NCBI GenBank assembly: GCA_964019425.1
Contig: OZ025790.1
Span: forward strand, 1,302,001 to 1,366,000
DNA from: Flectonema sp. DT1601
Lineage: Eukaryota > Euglenozoa > Diplonemea > Diplonemida > Diplonemidae
DNA: 64,000 nucleotides
Direction of reading: 5' to 3'
A program made the position numbers and the translations under genes. This document shows positions 22,181 to 31,289 of the stretch, one piece after another (the stretch's first letter is position 1; each line of letters starts with the position of its first letter). The notes beneath the pieces are model-generated. The model ran no database searches and had not been told where the DNA came from. It was given only the letters and a program-made list of their open reading frames with translations.

Positions 22181-22246
22181 TTATTTTTTTTTACTGTAAA
22201 TTCCACCGATCAATGGAGCATTTTTTTATAGAATTTCGACCGTCAA

Positions 22247-22256
22247 GTTCGAATCC
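22247..22256 (+). promoter_or_regulatory. B-box element upstream of U3 (cluster II)
   Basis: GTTCGAATCC begins 87 nt before U3 copy 2. Confidence 0.85.
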
Positions 22257-22333
22257 CTGTGAAGGCGAGAAGTGACTCTCTTTTGGTGGATAGGCAGCCC
22301 CCTGAACGAAGCTGTGAGGGAGTTTTAGAGATT

Positions 22334-22511
22334 AAGACTGTACTCTACACAGGATCTGTTTTTGAGTACATTCGTGTTGGAGTTTACATAACCCAGCACA
22401 AGGCCAAAGCTGGATGATGACGTAGACCAGCACTGTGCCGCATGAGCATTGCGATGATTGCATACGATGCGTCAAGTTTCACCTTGACAAGCACAGTCTG
22501 GTCACTTACAG
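22334..22511 (+). ncRNA. U3 snoRNA, copy 2
   Basis: Same sequence as the copy at 5342, with GAC start, box A, GAUGAUGA, box C and CAGUCUGG box D, ending just before a T6 run. It follows U1 directly, as in cluster I. Confidence 0.85.
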
Positions 22512-22969
22512 CTTTTTTAATAATCAAGTGGGTCTCTTCCTTTGAAAGTTGACTTTTCAAATTTTATGATTTGAATTAAAACTTACAGCTTTTTTAATAT
22601 AAATCGATATAAGTGCGTGCACATCACCTGATGAATGATGCAGTAGCCATTTTTCTTTTGCTGGCAAGCTGGAAGTCGAGCCAATACTATGAAACTACAA
22701 TCTTCGCGATTGGGTACTGATGCGGGCTAAATTTGGGCTTTTGGTTGCCTAAATTCTGATGCATTTTGGATGGCTGCGCAATTACTGAAATAAAACAAAA
22801 ATGTTCCTCGCAATGATTTTTCATTTCTTCCTGTTCCTGAGACATTGTCCTTTTTTTGATTGACAACTTGTAATAACTATGTAACCAAGCAGCAAGACTA
22901 TATTTTTAGCTTTCTGACAAGTCTTTCTTTGGTGAATTATATATTCCGAAGGCATGTAATAATTCACCA
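22512..22969. other. Spacer between U3 and U5 in cluster II
   Basis: The U3 tail word 'acttacagcttttttaata' recurs at about 22581-22600, so the spacer contains a small duplication of the U3 3' end. No further snRNA signature was recognised, and no B box was seen other than the U5 one at the end. Confidence 0.4.
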
Positions 22970-22979
22970 GTTCGATTCC
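22970..22979 (+). promoter_or_regulatory. B-box element upstream of U5 (cluster II)
   Basis: GTTCGATTCC begins 86 nt before U5 copy 2. Confidence 0.85.
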
Positions 22980-23055
22980 CGCTGTTGACTACTTTCGATG
23001 CATCGTCCAGGAGAAGAGGCACTCTGTTCCTTTGCTCCAATACTTTTTTGAGAGC

Positions 23056-23166
23056 ATCTCACGATTCTTGTTCATATCGAACTCATCTTTCGCCTTTTAC
23101 TAAAGATGACCGTGGACATGCATCACTAAGTGAAAACTTAATTTTTATAGAGACCTCGCTGTCTCC
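23056..23166 (+). ncRNA. U5 spliceosomal snRNA, copy 2
   Basis: Matches the copy at 5821 over 111 nt, including loop I CGCCUUUUACUAAAG, the Sm-type site and the last stem, and is followed by TTTTAATTTT. Confidence 0.93.
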
Positions 23167-23237
23167 TTTTAATTTTCTGGGATGTGTTGAGGCATCAAAA
23201 ATCCAATTTGATTAATTTTGAACTTCAGCCTCGTTCA

Positions 23238-23247
23238 GTTCGATTCC
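23238..23247 (+). promoter_or_regulatory. B-box element upstream of U2 (cluster II)
   Basis: GTTCGATTCC begins 86 nt before U2 copy 1. Confidence 0.85.
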
Positions 23248-23323
23248 CAGTGACACACGGGTTTCTTCCTAAAATAAAGGATCCGACGTCTGCGGGGTAA
23301 GTGAAGTTGTTCTTTTCAAGTTC

Positions 23324-23512
23324 ATACCTTCTCGGCCTTTTGGCTAAGATCAAGTGTAGTATCTGTTCTTATCAGCTTAATATCTGATATGACACCTTGT
23401 GTGTCAACGATATTATAGTAATTTCTTGTTGGGGTGTCGGGTAGCTTGGGGCAACTCAGGTCCGGCACAAGTGTTGCCCTGGAGCTGCACCACATCCAGG
23501 AGTGGCACACCC
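23324..23512 (+). ncRNA. U2 spliceosomal snRNA, copy 1
   Basis: The start AUACCUUCUCGGCCUUUUGG and the following UAAGAUCAAGUGUAGUAUCUG contain the U6-pairing region and the branch-site recognition word GUGUAGUA. UUAAUAUCUGAUA of stem IIa is present. The 3' part has the large stem-loops with CUCAGGUCCGGC and the terminal GUGGCACACCC. T5 follows. The 189-nt length is normal for U2. Confidence 0.97.
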
Positions 23513-23958
23513 ATTTTTAATTAAGCAGAAGACAAAGTCTCTTTGCTGTGGAACCCTGAGGAGATTTGGTTCCGTTGGAGTCACAATGGATGTGATTCGA
23601 CGCAACTGTTGATCGAGAGTTCTAGTCACACCAGTCTACCATTGGATTTGAAGTTCTACTGTAGTGAGAGCCTGTTGCTTTTATTGAAAGCCTTACTGTC
23701 TTCCTAGCAGTGTGTTCAGACTTTGCTGAATTATACTAACTCGTTGAGCAGATTGTAAAATGAAATCGTTCGTAAGAAGGCTTTCAGTCGTTCTCGAGTT
23801 CTGATCAATCTACTGCACTATTCAAGAAAGCTGCTTTTCAGTATTTCCTTATTACTTTACGATTGTTGCCGCCATTTTGAACACTTCAGCAATTTTAATA
23901 TTTTAATAAATATTTTTGTCTTTCAGATTACTAAAAAAAAGAAGCAAATAAAACAACA
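23513..23958 (+). other. Leader of the ubiquitin-like/LRR gene
   Basis: No ORF of note. Positions 23813-23940 are repeated in the relic at 478-598. A segment near 23565-23600 ('gatttggttccgttggagtcacaatggatg') recurs at 30371-30407, in the same position relative to a U2 copy, so U2 and this leader were duplicated together. The 'tttgtctttcag' at 23926 is a good 3' splice site shortly before the ATG. Confidence 0.6.
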
Positions 23959-25059
23959 ATGCAAGTTTTTGTGACGTGTCCGGATTTGGGTTTCCCTGCG
24001 GTGTCAGTCACAGTTGGTGCTGATTCTGTTGTGAGCGACGTGTTGACGACAGCGGCTGACGAGTGGGATGTCGATGCGGATGAAGTTGAACTGTCGTTCG
24101 CTGGTGATGCCCTTTGTGAAAATGAGCGGTTAGTAGATTATGGAGTGGGTGCAAACAGCGAGTTGGAAATACGGGAGAAGCTGGTTCGGATCTTCGGTAA
24201 AAACTGGTTTGTTGATGATAGAAAAAGGGAGAAGCTGCTTCTTTGGATGAAAGACCACATTACGGAGGATTTATGTCTGGACACTCCCACATTCTCAGAA
24301 GATGGTTGCCTCACTATTGACAAAGGGTTGCTTCCTTCAGATGCCAAACGGATTTCCTTCTGCCATTCGAACTCCAACAGCACGGTCATCTCACAAGTTG
24401 CTTTTATTGGAGATAATTTCTTGTCTCGTTGTTCACAAATAAGTTTTGTTGACCTTTCCGGTCTTAATAGTGTTTCTAGTATTGGACATAATTTTTTGGC
24501 TTTCTGTTTACACATCACTTCTGTTGACCTTTCCGGTCTTAGTGGTGTCACCAGTATTGGAAATAGCTTTTTAGCTCACTGTTTAGAAATAAGTTTTATT
24601 GACCTTTCAGGTCTTAGTAGTGTCACCAGTATTGGAAGTGATTTTTTGTCTAATTGTTCACACATCACTTCTCTTGACTTTTCAGGTCTTAGAAGTGTCA
24701 CCAGTATTGGAAATTATTTTTTGTATTCTTCACATATCACTTCTCTTGACCTTTCCGGTCTTAGTGGTGTCACCAGTATTGGAAATACTTTTTTAGCTTA
24801 CTGTACACAAATTAATTTTGTTAGCCTTTCAGGTCTTAGTAGTGTCACCAGTATTGGAAATCATTTCTTGTCTAAGTCTTCAGAAATCACTTCACTTGAC
24901 CTTTCGGGTCTTAGTAGTGTCACCAGTATTGGAGATGATTTTTTGTTTCGTTGTTCAAGAATCACTTCTCTTGACCTTTCCGGTCTTAGTGGTGTTTCCA
25001 GTTCAGTTATTAAAGGAAGTACTCGGGAGTTACAAAGAAAAACCGTTACGGTGACATAG
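23959..25059 (+). CDS. Ubiquitin-like domain plus BspA-type leucine-rich repeats
   Basis: 366 residues. Residues 1-72 form a ubiquitin-like fold by pattern: MQVFVTC start, VSDV.T.AADEW helix, LSFAGDAL, NERLVDYGVGANSELEI end, without a terminal GG. After a linker come about eight 23-24 residue repeats (about 150-345) of the type VTSIGN.FL..C..ITSLDLSGLSS, which resemble BspA-type LRRs. The DNA of the repeats is nearly identical from unit to unit, so they expanded recently. The closest relic is at 478-725. A gene with the same N-terminal idea but ankyrin repeats lies at 38637. Both follow a U2 gene. The role is unknown. Such domains usually bind proteins. Confidence 0.85.
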   Translation: MQVFVTCPDLGFPAVSVTVGADSVVSDVLTTAADEWDVDADEVELSFAGDALCENERLVDYGVGANSELEIREKLVRIFGKNWFVDDRKREKLLLWMKDHITEDLCLDTPTFSEDGCLTIDKGLLPSDAKRISFCHSNSNSTVISQVAFIGDNFLSRCSQISFVDLSGLNSVSSIGHNFLAFCLHITSVDLSGLSGVTSIGNSFLAHCLEISFIDLSGLSSVTSIGSDFLSNCSHITSLDFSGLRSVTSIGNYFLYSSHITSLDLSGLSGVTSIGNTFLAYCTQINFVSLSGLSSVTSIGNHFLSKSSEITSLDLSGLSSVTSIGDDFLFRCSRITSLDLSGLSGVSSSVIKGSTRELQRKTVTVT

Positions 25060-25189
25060 TCAAGTGGAGCTCAATCGGGTGTTGTAATTGAGGGGATGTG
25101 AGCAATATTATCTCATGTCATTTATTTATTTCTCTACTCAATAATGTCAAAGTTTGTTACTGTTTTTACATTAAGAAGATCGTCACATC

Positions 25190-28100
25190 AATGTTTTAGA
25201 AGCAGATGCTCTCGGGGGGGCAGACGCTTAAGAAGATTGAGAGGAGCAGATCATCACTCCACTTGGGTAGATAATACCACAGTCTGTGATGCTTTTAGAT
25301 AAAAGCATCACCGACGATGGAGAGCACAGCCGGGGAGACGCTAGCGGAGTCAGGTGCACCGCCACCTTTGGCGGGGGAGCTGCAACTGCCGCCAGCAGCG
25401 GAAATAAACCGATCGGTGACGGCCATAGACGTGAAAACACATCGAATGGAGACCCTACCGATACACATTGCCCTGCGTGAGGGAACACTGGGGGATGAGG
25501 TGTCCCTGGCCGCGGAGGAGGACGCCGGGTTACAGCTGGACGAGGAAGAGAACAAGCCAGCGGTGTGTCAAATTATGTCGCCTGAGGGGGGAGTGGCTAC
25601 CGGGAGGAGCACAGAGGAGATTGGGAGGAGGACGGATCTCCATTTAAAGGAGAGCAAGATACCAGTGACGTCGCCGGGAAATGGATGCCGACGAACGCCT
25701 GATACAGAAGCCTGCTTCCGGTCCCTGTTAAACCCCCTGCGGATGGAGATGCTGACACAGTTAGCGCCCCCGCCACCATCGGACCGGAACAAACCGACAC
25801 CGCTGAGGATGGCGGATTACAGCACGTTGGCTGAGCGGTTGGACTCTGCTGACCAAGCCGGAGTGGAGAGGGGCACGGCACCGCATGGATGCATGGATGT
25901 CTCCACATGTCCCTTAGACCTGGGCCGGGATGTGGAGATGGAGGACTCGTGCCAAGACGTGCCGAGTGAGAAGTTGGAAGGAGCGGCACTGGACGTGGAG
26001 ATGATGGACCCGTGCCAGGACTGGTCGGATATGGGGGTGCTAGGGCCCGCCCAGAACACTGCGGAAGAGATGGGAAGGAGACAATCGGAAAAGGAGACAT
26101 TAGTAGCACCATCACACTTCGAGAGGACTACCCCAATGGCGAAGTCGTGCCTCGAGGGGCTAGAGAACCGGGGGGACACGTGCTACATGAACGTAGTCTC
26201 GCAGTGTCTGATCAAGGGGGTAGACCTCGGACTCGGTCGGATCAGAGAGCTCCCGCACGTGTGCGACCGGCTGTGCACGATTTGCATCCTAGCAGGGATA
26301 GCGGAAGGAAGTGGACGAGCCGTGAGCCAGATGGTACCTCTGGGCAGGGTGATGGCGGGGTTAACACGGCGAGGTGACGGAAGAGGGCAGCAGGACGCGC
26401 ATGAGTTGCTACTGCACCTAGTGGACGACATCCAGAGAAGAGCAGGAGCCGCGAGTCCGTTCTCGAGGATGTTCGCCTGTGGGATGGTTGTGACGACGTC
26501 GTGTGCCCGCTGCCTGAACGAGAAATCGATGCCGCAGGAAGAGCGTGGGCTGTTCGTGCATCGAGCCGCGGAGATACAGGAGGCGTTGTCGAACCTCTGG
26601 CTCTCCGTAAGGGTGACGGACTATGTATGTGATTCATGCGGGGAGAGAGGGCACTCAACGAGGAGGACGGAACTGGTGGCCGCGCCGGAGATACTGATCC
26701 TGTGTGTAGCGGGACGACCAGGAGCACTCCCGCGAATTCCTCTAAGTGAGAAAGTCTTACTGGAACCGCGAGACGGTGCCACATGGTATGAGCTGGGCGC
26801 AGTGGTGGTCCACCAGGGGATATCTGGGGTAGGCCACTACGTCTCTTTCACATGTGATGAGGAGGGCCGATGGCTACACCAGAACGACCGAGTGGAGAGG
26901 ACGGCTTCGTGGCGGGAGGTACAGGCATCGACACCTCACTTCATGCTGCTGAGGAGGCTGAAGGGACGGAAAGCCCCACGGCGGAGCAACAGTGGAGGCG
27001 ACCTGGAACCGAATGAGACAGCGCTGACGATGCCTGCCCCCGGGAGCAAAGTGCGCGAGTCAGCGGGAAGATTCAAATTCTACGCCATCGCGAATGGGAG
27101 GAATGGGTCCGGTGTAGTCACCAGCTGGGGTGAAGCGGAGCCGCTGGTGACGGGGTTGCGCTGTGCGGTGTTCAAAGGGTTCAACACCATGGTGGAGGCG
27201 GATGCGTTCATACGGGGAACGGACCCGGGACACCGGCAGGCAACCCTATCTGGACTGGCCCAGAGCATGGAGTGGTACGTGGTGTCGCGAGGGAGGCGAC
27301 CGGGATGCTACGCGACGTGGAGCGAGGCCTCGTTACAGGTACACTCGTTTCCTGGAGGGGTAGCAAAACGCGTGGAACACTCGCAGTCCCAGAGGCTGCG
27401 GGGACCGTGCTCCGTGGCGTACCTCTTTTTTGCGGGGATGAATAGAGCATACTTGCTGGAGAGCGGAGGTGGTGCGATGCTGAAACAATGGAGTTTCAAC
27501 CGCTTGGAGGGAGCGGGGGACCCAGCGATGCTCGTCCTCATGAGGGCAGTGCGTGATATCTTGTCGAGCTGTGGAGTCCTCGGCAAGCTGGGCGACGTCC
27601 AGGCGTACGGGCCTTTGGGGGGCTGGGAAGAGGGGGAATGGACACAGGTGGAGGGCATGGTCCAGAAGGCGAGTGGGGCGGGGATCTCCCTGAAGATCGC
27701 CGATCTACCGAGAGAGGTGAGACATAGCGCGTACGAGTGGTGCTACGGAGTCCCCGAAGGAATCCCAGAGAGGAAGCCAATGGTGTCTTTCCCCATGGTA
27801 GAGATGATCCCACGACCCGCGTTAGGCGACCGGCGAGGCCGGGTAGCGGAGGCGGTAAGGACACGCCCACTGGCGATAACACAGGGGCCGACCAAGCGGA
27901 GATTGGGAGGACGCTCGCCATCAGACCTGAAGAAGACAAAGTCGAGTGACCCGCGGAGGGACTCGATGGACGGCCCAGCTGGAGCTCCTTCATCGCACAT
28001 TGCATCAGATGGGCCACCCCTAGCGGAGGCCAAGGAAACCAGGCAACAAGGGTCGGACAATGCCCAACAGCAAAACAGACTGCAGGAGGACCCCAAGCCG

Positions 28101-29365
28101 GGTAGCGGACGTGTGACACCGGACTGCGAACATCGCACAGGGCCCGAACAGGCAGAGACACCAACAGGGGCTGACTCGCAACCGGGACGGGACAAACCGC
28201 CGACGGAGTCGAACGCGGAGGAGACAGCGTCGGCCGGTGGGATCGAGCAACAAGAATCAGAGAGCACACAACAGGAAATCAAAGTGCACGAAGATTCGAA
28301 GCAAGAGACCGTGACCCGACTCGCTGACGGAGAGGCGATACCTGTGCTGCCTGACTATGAGCTCCTGCAGGCAGAATTTGAGAAGGGAACAGCGACGGCG
28401 GAGGCACGTGCTGAGAGGGGGCGGCAGGAGGAGGAGGTTAATGTAGTAAAGAAGCCAGCCGAAGGAACCGAGCCACAAGAGTCAGAAAGCGCCCAACAGG
28501 AAAACAATCTGCTGGAAGACTCGAAGCTTGCAACCAAGACTGGGAGCGATGATGCAACACCGGTGCTGCTGGAGGAAGGGAGTTCCCCTCGAACCGTGTT
28601 GGATGAACAGACGGCGAAGGATCACGCAGGGGACGGCATGCGGCTGCAGCGAGCTGTGTCGTCGGAGACATCAGACTCCGAAATGACATGCATGGACACA
28701 GATGTGACGAATTCGGGCGATGATGACACCTCAACATGCTCGGCACCGTCGGAAGATCCACCTGAGCTGGGAAAGTGTCTGTGTGGAGACAGATGGCTCC
28801 CGAGGAACTTTAGGAGGAGACCCTTGGCTAGTAATGGGTGGTGCAACAGATGCCGCAGGAAGAGACTGAAGGGTACGTTGATGGTAAACTGTAGCAAATG
28901 CGACTTCGACCAATGCTGTGATCTGGCCGCGCTGAAAGCCAAACTCGCCAAGGAGGCGAAAAAGACGAAGACGAAGAGAAGGAGAGCCCATGACAAGGCG
29001 CGGAAGGGACCGGCTGGAGCTGACCGGGACCTTCTGTATCTGAGTAGTACAGACGCGTCGTCGTCGGGTTCGAAGACATTAGGGAACTTTGCGAGAGAGC
29101 TGGTGAGACGGCGGAGTAATAGAGGTAGGCTGCGGAAGCAAGTGTTTGGAAACAAGAGGAGAGTAGGAACAGGGAGCCTAACACGGTCATGCTCAGGTAA
29201 CGAAGAAGACGACGACTAGGAAGAAGGAACATGTGAAAAAAAGTGAAAGGGAAAAAAAAAAAAAAAAAAAAAAAAAAGGGTGAGCAAAAGAAAAGAACCA
29301 ATGCGTGCCCAGGGAACACTGTGAACGAGCTTACTATACTACTCGGGGGTTAAAAAGAAATGGGG

Positions 29366-29396
<31 letters not shown>
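25190..29396 (+). mobile_element. GC-rich, poly(A)-ended insertion carrying a USP/RNase H1-N protein
   Basis: The region changes abruptly from AT-rich to GC-rich near 25190 and back to AT-rich after an A31 run at 29366-29396. A second A26 run lies at 29252-29277. One intact frame fills it. A poly(A) end, foreign composition and a related fragment elsewhere in the window (31290-31930, minus strand) point to retroposition, perhaps as the first ORF of a non-LTR element. No reverse transcriptase is present, and I found no clear target-site duplication. The left edge is approximate. Confidence 0.5.
25317..29219 (+). CDS. USP-type deubiquitinase with two RNase H1 N-terminal-like modules and a Cys-rich end
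   Basis: 1300 residues in one frame. Residues 1-275 are disordered. The USP domain (about 279-545) has GLENRGDTCYMN (catalytic Cys), QQDAHELL, two CxxC zinc pairs (CARC and CDSC) and the His box GHYVSF followed by ND. All key residues are present. Two copies of the RNase H1-N/viroplasmin (Cauli_VI-type) pattern follow: FYAIANGRNGSGVVTSWGEA...FKGF.T..EADAFI (about 585-635) and WYVVSRGRRPGCYATWSEA (about 650-680). That module binds RNA/DNA hybrids or dsRNA. After a long acidic/Gln-rich linker, a CLC...WCNRCRRKR...CSKCDFDQCC motif (about 1155-1205) and a basic tail end the protein. Codon use is far more GC-rich than in neighbours. I know of no host gene with this order and infer a mobile-element protein. 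Confidence 0.8.
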   Translation: MESTAGETLAESGAPPPLAGELQLPPAAEINRSVTAIDVKTHRMETLPIHIALREGTLGDEVSLAAEEDAGLQLDEEENKPAVCQIMSPEGGVATGRSTEEIGRRTDLHLKESKIPVTSPGNGCRRTPDTEACFRSLLNPLRMEMLTQLAPPPPSDRNKPTPLRMADYSTLAERLDSADQAGVERGTAPHGCMDVSTCPLDLGRDVEMEDSCQDVPSEKLEGAALDVEMMDPCQDWSDMGVLGPAQNTAEEMGRRQSEKETLVAPSHFERTTPMAKSCLEGLENRGDTCYMNVVSQCLIKGVDLGLGRIRELPHVCDRLCTICILAGIAEGSGRAVSQMVPLGRVMAGLTRRGDGRGQQDAHELLLHLVDDIQRRAGAASPFSRMFACGMVVTTSCARCLNEKSMPQEERGLFVHRAAEIQEALSNLWLSVRVTDYVCDSCGERGHSTRRTELVAAPEILILCVAGRPGALPRIPLSEKVLLEPRDGATWYELGAVVVHQGISGVGHYVSFTCDEEGRWLHQNDRVERTASWREVQASTPHFMLLRRLKGRKAPRRSNSGGDLEPNETALTMPAPGSKVRESAGRFKFYAIANGRNGSGVVTSWGEAEPLVTGLRCAVFKGFNTMVEADAFIRGTDPGHRQATLSGLAQSMEWYVVSRGRRPGCYATWSEASLQVHSFPGGVAKRVEHSQSQRLRGPCSVAYLFFAGMNRAYLLESGGGAMLKQWSFNRLEGAGDPAMLVLMRAVRDILSSCGVLGKLGDVQAYGPLGGWEEGEWTQVEGMVQKASGAGISLKIADLPREVRHSAYEWCYGVPEGIPERKPMVSFPMVEMIPRPALGDRRGRVAEAVRTRPLAITQGPTKRRLGGRSPSDLKKTKSSDPRRDSMDGPAGAPSSHIASDGPPLAEAKETRQQGSDNAQQQNRLQEDPKPGSGRVTPDCEHRTGPEQAETPTGADSQPGRDKPPTESNAEETASAGGIEQQESESTQQEIKVHEDSKQETVTRLADGEAIPVLPDYELLQAEFEKGTATAEARAERGRQEEEVNVVKKPAEGTEPQESESAQQENNLLEDSKLATKTGSDDATPVLLEEGSSPRTVLDEQTAKDHAGDGMRLQRAVSSETSDSEMTCMDTDVTNSGDDDTSTCSAPSEDPPELGKCLCGDRWLPRNFRRRPLASNGWCNRCRRKRLKGTLMVNCSKCDFDQCCDLAALKAKLAKEAKKTKTKRRRAHDKARKGPAGADRDLLYLSSTDASSSGSKTLGNFARELVRRRSNRGRLRKQVFGNKRRVGTGSLTRSCSGNEEDDD

Positions 29397-29397
<1 letters not shown>

Positions 29398-30056
29398 CAA
29401 AACAAAACGTGACCTTGTGAGCCATCATGAGTTATAATTTACTTATCTTTTCTTCGCCATGGCGACGGGTAATCGTGGGACCTGTAAAACCAGCTTAAGA
29501 CTGTTGATGTGGTTTATATTTTTAGCACGCATTCATACATCATAAGGATCGCTGGTTCCGAGGGTTTGCTCTCCCACTTACCTGCCTCTCTATCCCTCAA
29601 AAAAAAAAAATAAAAGATGTGTGTTCGCTCACACATTCTTATCAAGTGTTTACTGGTTGCCATTGACCACCTTTTATTTTTAAAGTGTTCCCATTCCCTG
29701 GCATGGGTAATCACAAAAGCTAAACCCTGCTGATGTCCCTTCCCGAGAGGAAGTCTCCAACAGAAAGAGGCAGACAGTTTAGATACTACGAAGTAGTGAC
29801 CTTGATAGTTTTATAATGCGAGTTAACTTACTTATATTTTCGTTCTTCTTTGCCAGGTGCATACAACGATAGGATGCTAATTATTATTTTTTTTTAATTA
29901 GAGATTTCATGCACCAGTTAATATGAATTTCCTTTTGAAATTTGGGTTTGCATTTAAGAAAGAAGGCTGACAAAGGAAAGAGAGTTTTAATGCGACGAGT
30001 TATCACTTCTGTTCGTCCAGTTAGATTTCTACCTGGTTTTCTTCCTTTTCAAGTTC
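29397..30056. other. Spacer without a gene
   Basis: AT-rich. The word 'ccagcttaagactgtt' at about 29490 also occurs at 5640 in the U3-U5 spacer, so cluster sequence has been scattered here. The last 20 bases (ttttcttccttttcaagttc) match the proximal U2 promoter. The position where the other U2 copies have a B box (29971) has none. Confidence 0.45.
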
Positions 30057-30245
30057 ATACCTTCTCGGCCTTTTGGCTAAGATCAAGTGTAGTATCTGTT
30101 CTTATCAGCTTAATATCTGATATGACACTTTGTGTGTCAACGATATTATAGTAATTTCTTGTTGGGGTGTCGGGTAGCTTGGGGCAACTCAGGTCCGGCA
30201 CAAGTGTTGCCCTGGAGCTGCACCACATCCAGGAGTGGCACACCC
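30057..30245 (+). ncRNA. U2 snRNA copy 2, without upstream B box
   Basis: The 189-nt RNA region matches the other two U2 copies with a single C-to-T difference near 30128 and has the same T5 end. The proximal 15-20 bases upstream are conserved, but the B box expected 86 nt upstream is absent. It is either a recent silent copy or a gene using another element. Downstream, 30371-30407 repeat part of the leader found after U2 copy 1. Confidence 0.8.
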
Positions 30246-30845
30246 ATTTTTAATTAAAGCAGAAGACAAAGTCTCTTTTGAAATTTGAGAAGTTTCAGCA
30301 CCGTGAAGAAGAAAAATCTCTTCTTCACATAGTACTGAATGCTGTGTTTCCCAATTAATTGTGAGGGAAATTTCCCAGATTTGGTTCCGTTGGAGTCACA
30401 ATGGATGGGAAACAGAGCACAGATGTAATGTGGTTGTCGCAGTCAATCTCCATGGAATATTCTACGCTCACAATAACTTCGTGTGTTGTTAAATCTAAGA
30501 AGTACGAAATGTGAGATTTCATACATTGTGACAGGGATTTCTCTACTAGGAGCTTATTGAATCAGCAGTGGCGTTGTCAAAGTCAGTGAAGCCCGTCCTC
30601 TAAATATTAAAGACAGTTGTCATTAGAGAGTGCATCGATTGTGTTTTCGACAGTTGTAGCCATCTTTTTATATTTCGACAACGCTCATGTTTGTTTTGGA
30701 TGTGAGTGATTCAGTACAAACCAACACTATAATGGGATAACAGCAGAAGTCAGCAACAATGAAACGCGGGAAATTGTCGTCTCCGGAAGAATGCATATAA
30801 GATGTGACCGTGTGTCTATCGAGATCAGTTTCAGTAACTAGTTAA

Positions 30846-30972
30846 TTCCTCCTCCATATTCTACAACACATATGGGGTTTTATCGATACCATCTTTTCAT
30901 TGGTTTGGCCGAACCCTATATTCGTTTTCAGTTTTAAGTTGCTTTAATTAATCATAATATCAAGTTACCCCC
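30846..30972. repeat. Repeat family C copy
   Basis: Words 'catattctacaacacatatgg', 'ttatcgatacca', 'ttggccgaaccctat' and 'tatcaagttacccccc' follow in the same order as in the copies at 49636 and 61576. Confidence 0.55.
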
Positions 30973-31008
30973 CGTCAGTCCCTTTTGTACCGCCTGTAGA
31001 AAGAGAAT

Positions 31009-31248
31009 ATGCCATTTTCGTATGCATTTGGTGACAGGACGGACCGTGATCGCGTCAACGAAGTATGTGCAGTACAGAAATAAACACGTACAGCAACACA
31101 TAACCAATTAACACAGGATGTTCGTAACAGAATGTTTAGAGGTCTTCCGCGTGAGGATGCACACGAAGCCAACTCACCGCTGCTTGCTGGTGGACTGGTT
31201 GCGTTAGTCGCCTTGTTCTTTGTTGTGTTTTGGTATGTTGACAATTGA
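31009..31248 (+). CDS. Small split gene for a 61-residue tail-anchored protein
   Basis: Exon 1 is 31009-31062 (MPFSYAFGDRTDRDRVNE). A 54-nt intron (31063-31116) starts GTATGT and ends CACAG, phase 0. Exon 2 is 31117-31248. The product has a charged cytosolic head and one hydrophobic segment near the C-terminus (about 40-56) followed by only a few residues, the layout of a tail-anchored ER or mitochondrial protein such as SERP1/RAMP4-like or SNARE-like factors. The family is not identified. Canonical splice ends, frame continuity and composition support it. Confidence 0.6.
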
Positions 31249-31289
31249 GCTGTAAAATAACTTCATATTTTGTGCTGCCATACTATAGT

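Noticed and set aside
22512-22969. Possible further RNA gene between U3 and U5
   Set aside because: Only a copy of the U3 3' tail was recognised. There is no B box other than that of U5, and no U6 signature (ACAGAGA, GCGCAAGGAU) was found anywhere in the window.
26000-29200. Long open frames on the minus strand and in other frames
   Set aside because: High GC lowers stop frequency. The plus frame has the USP and RNase H1-N motifs, so the others are shadows.
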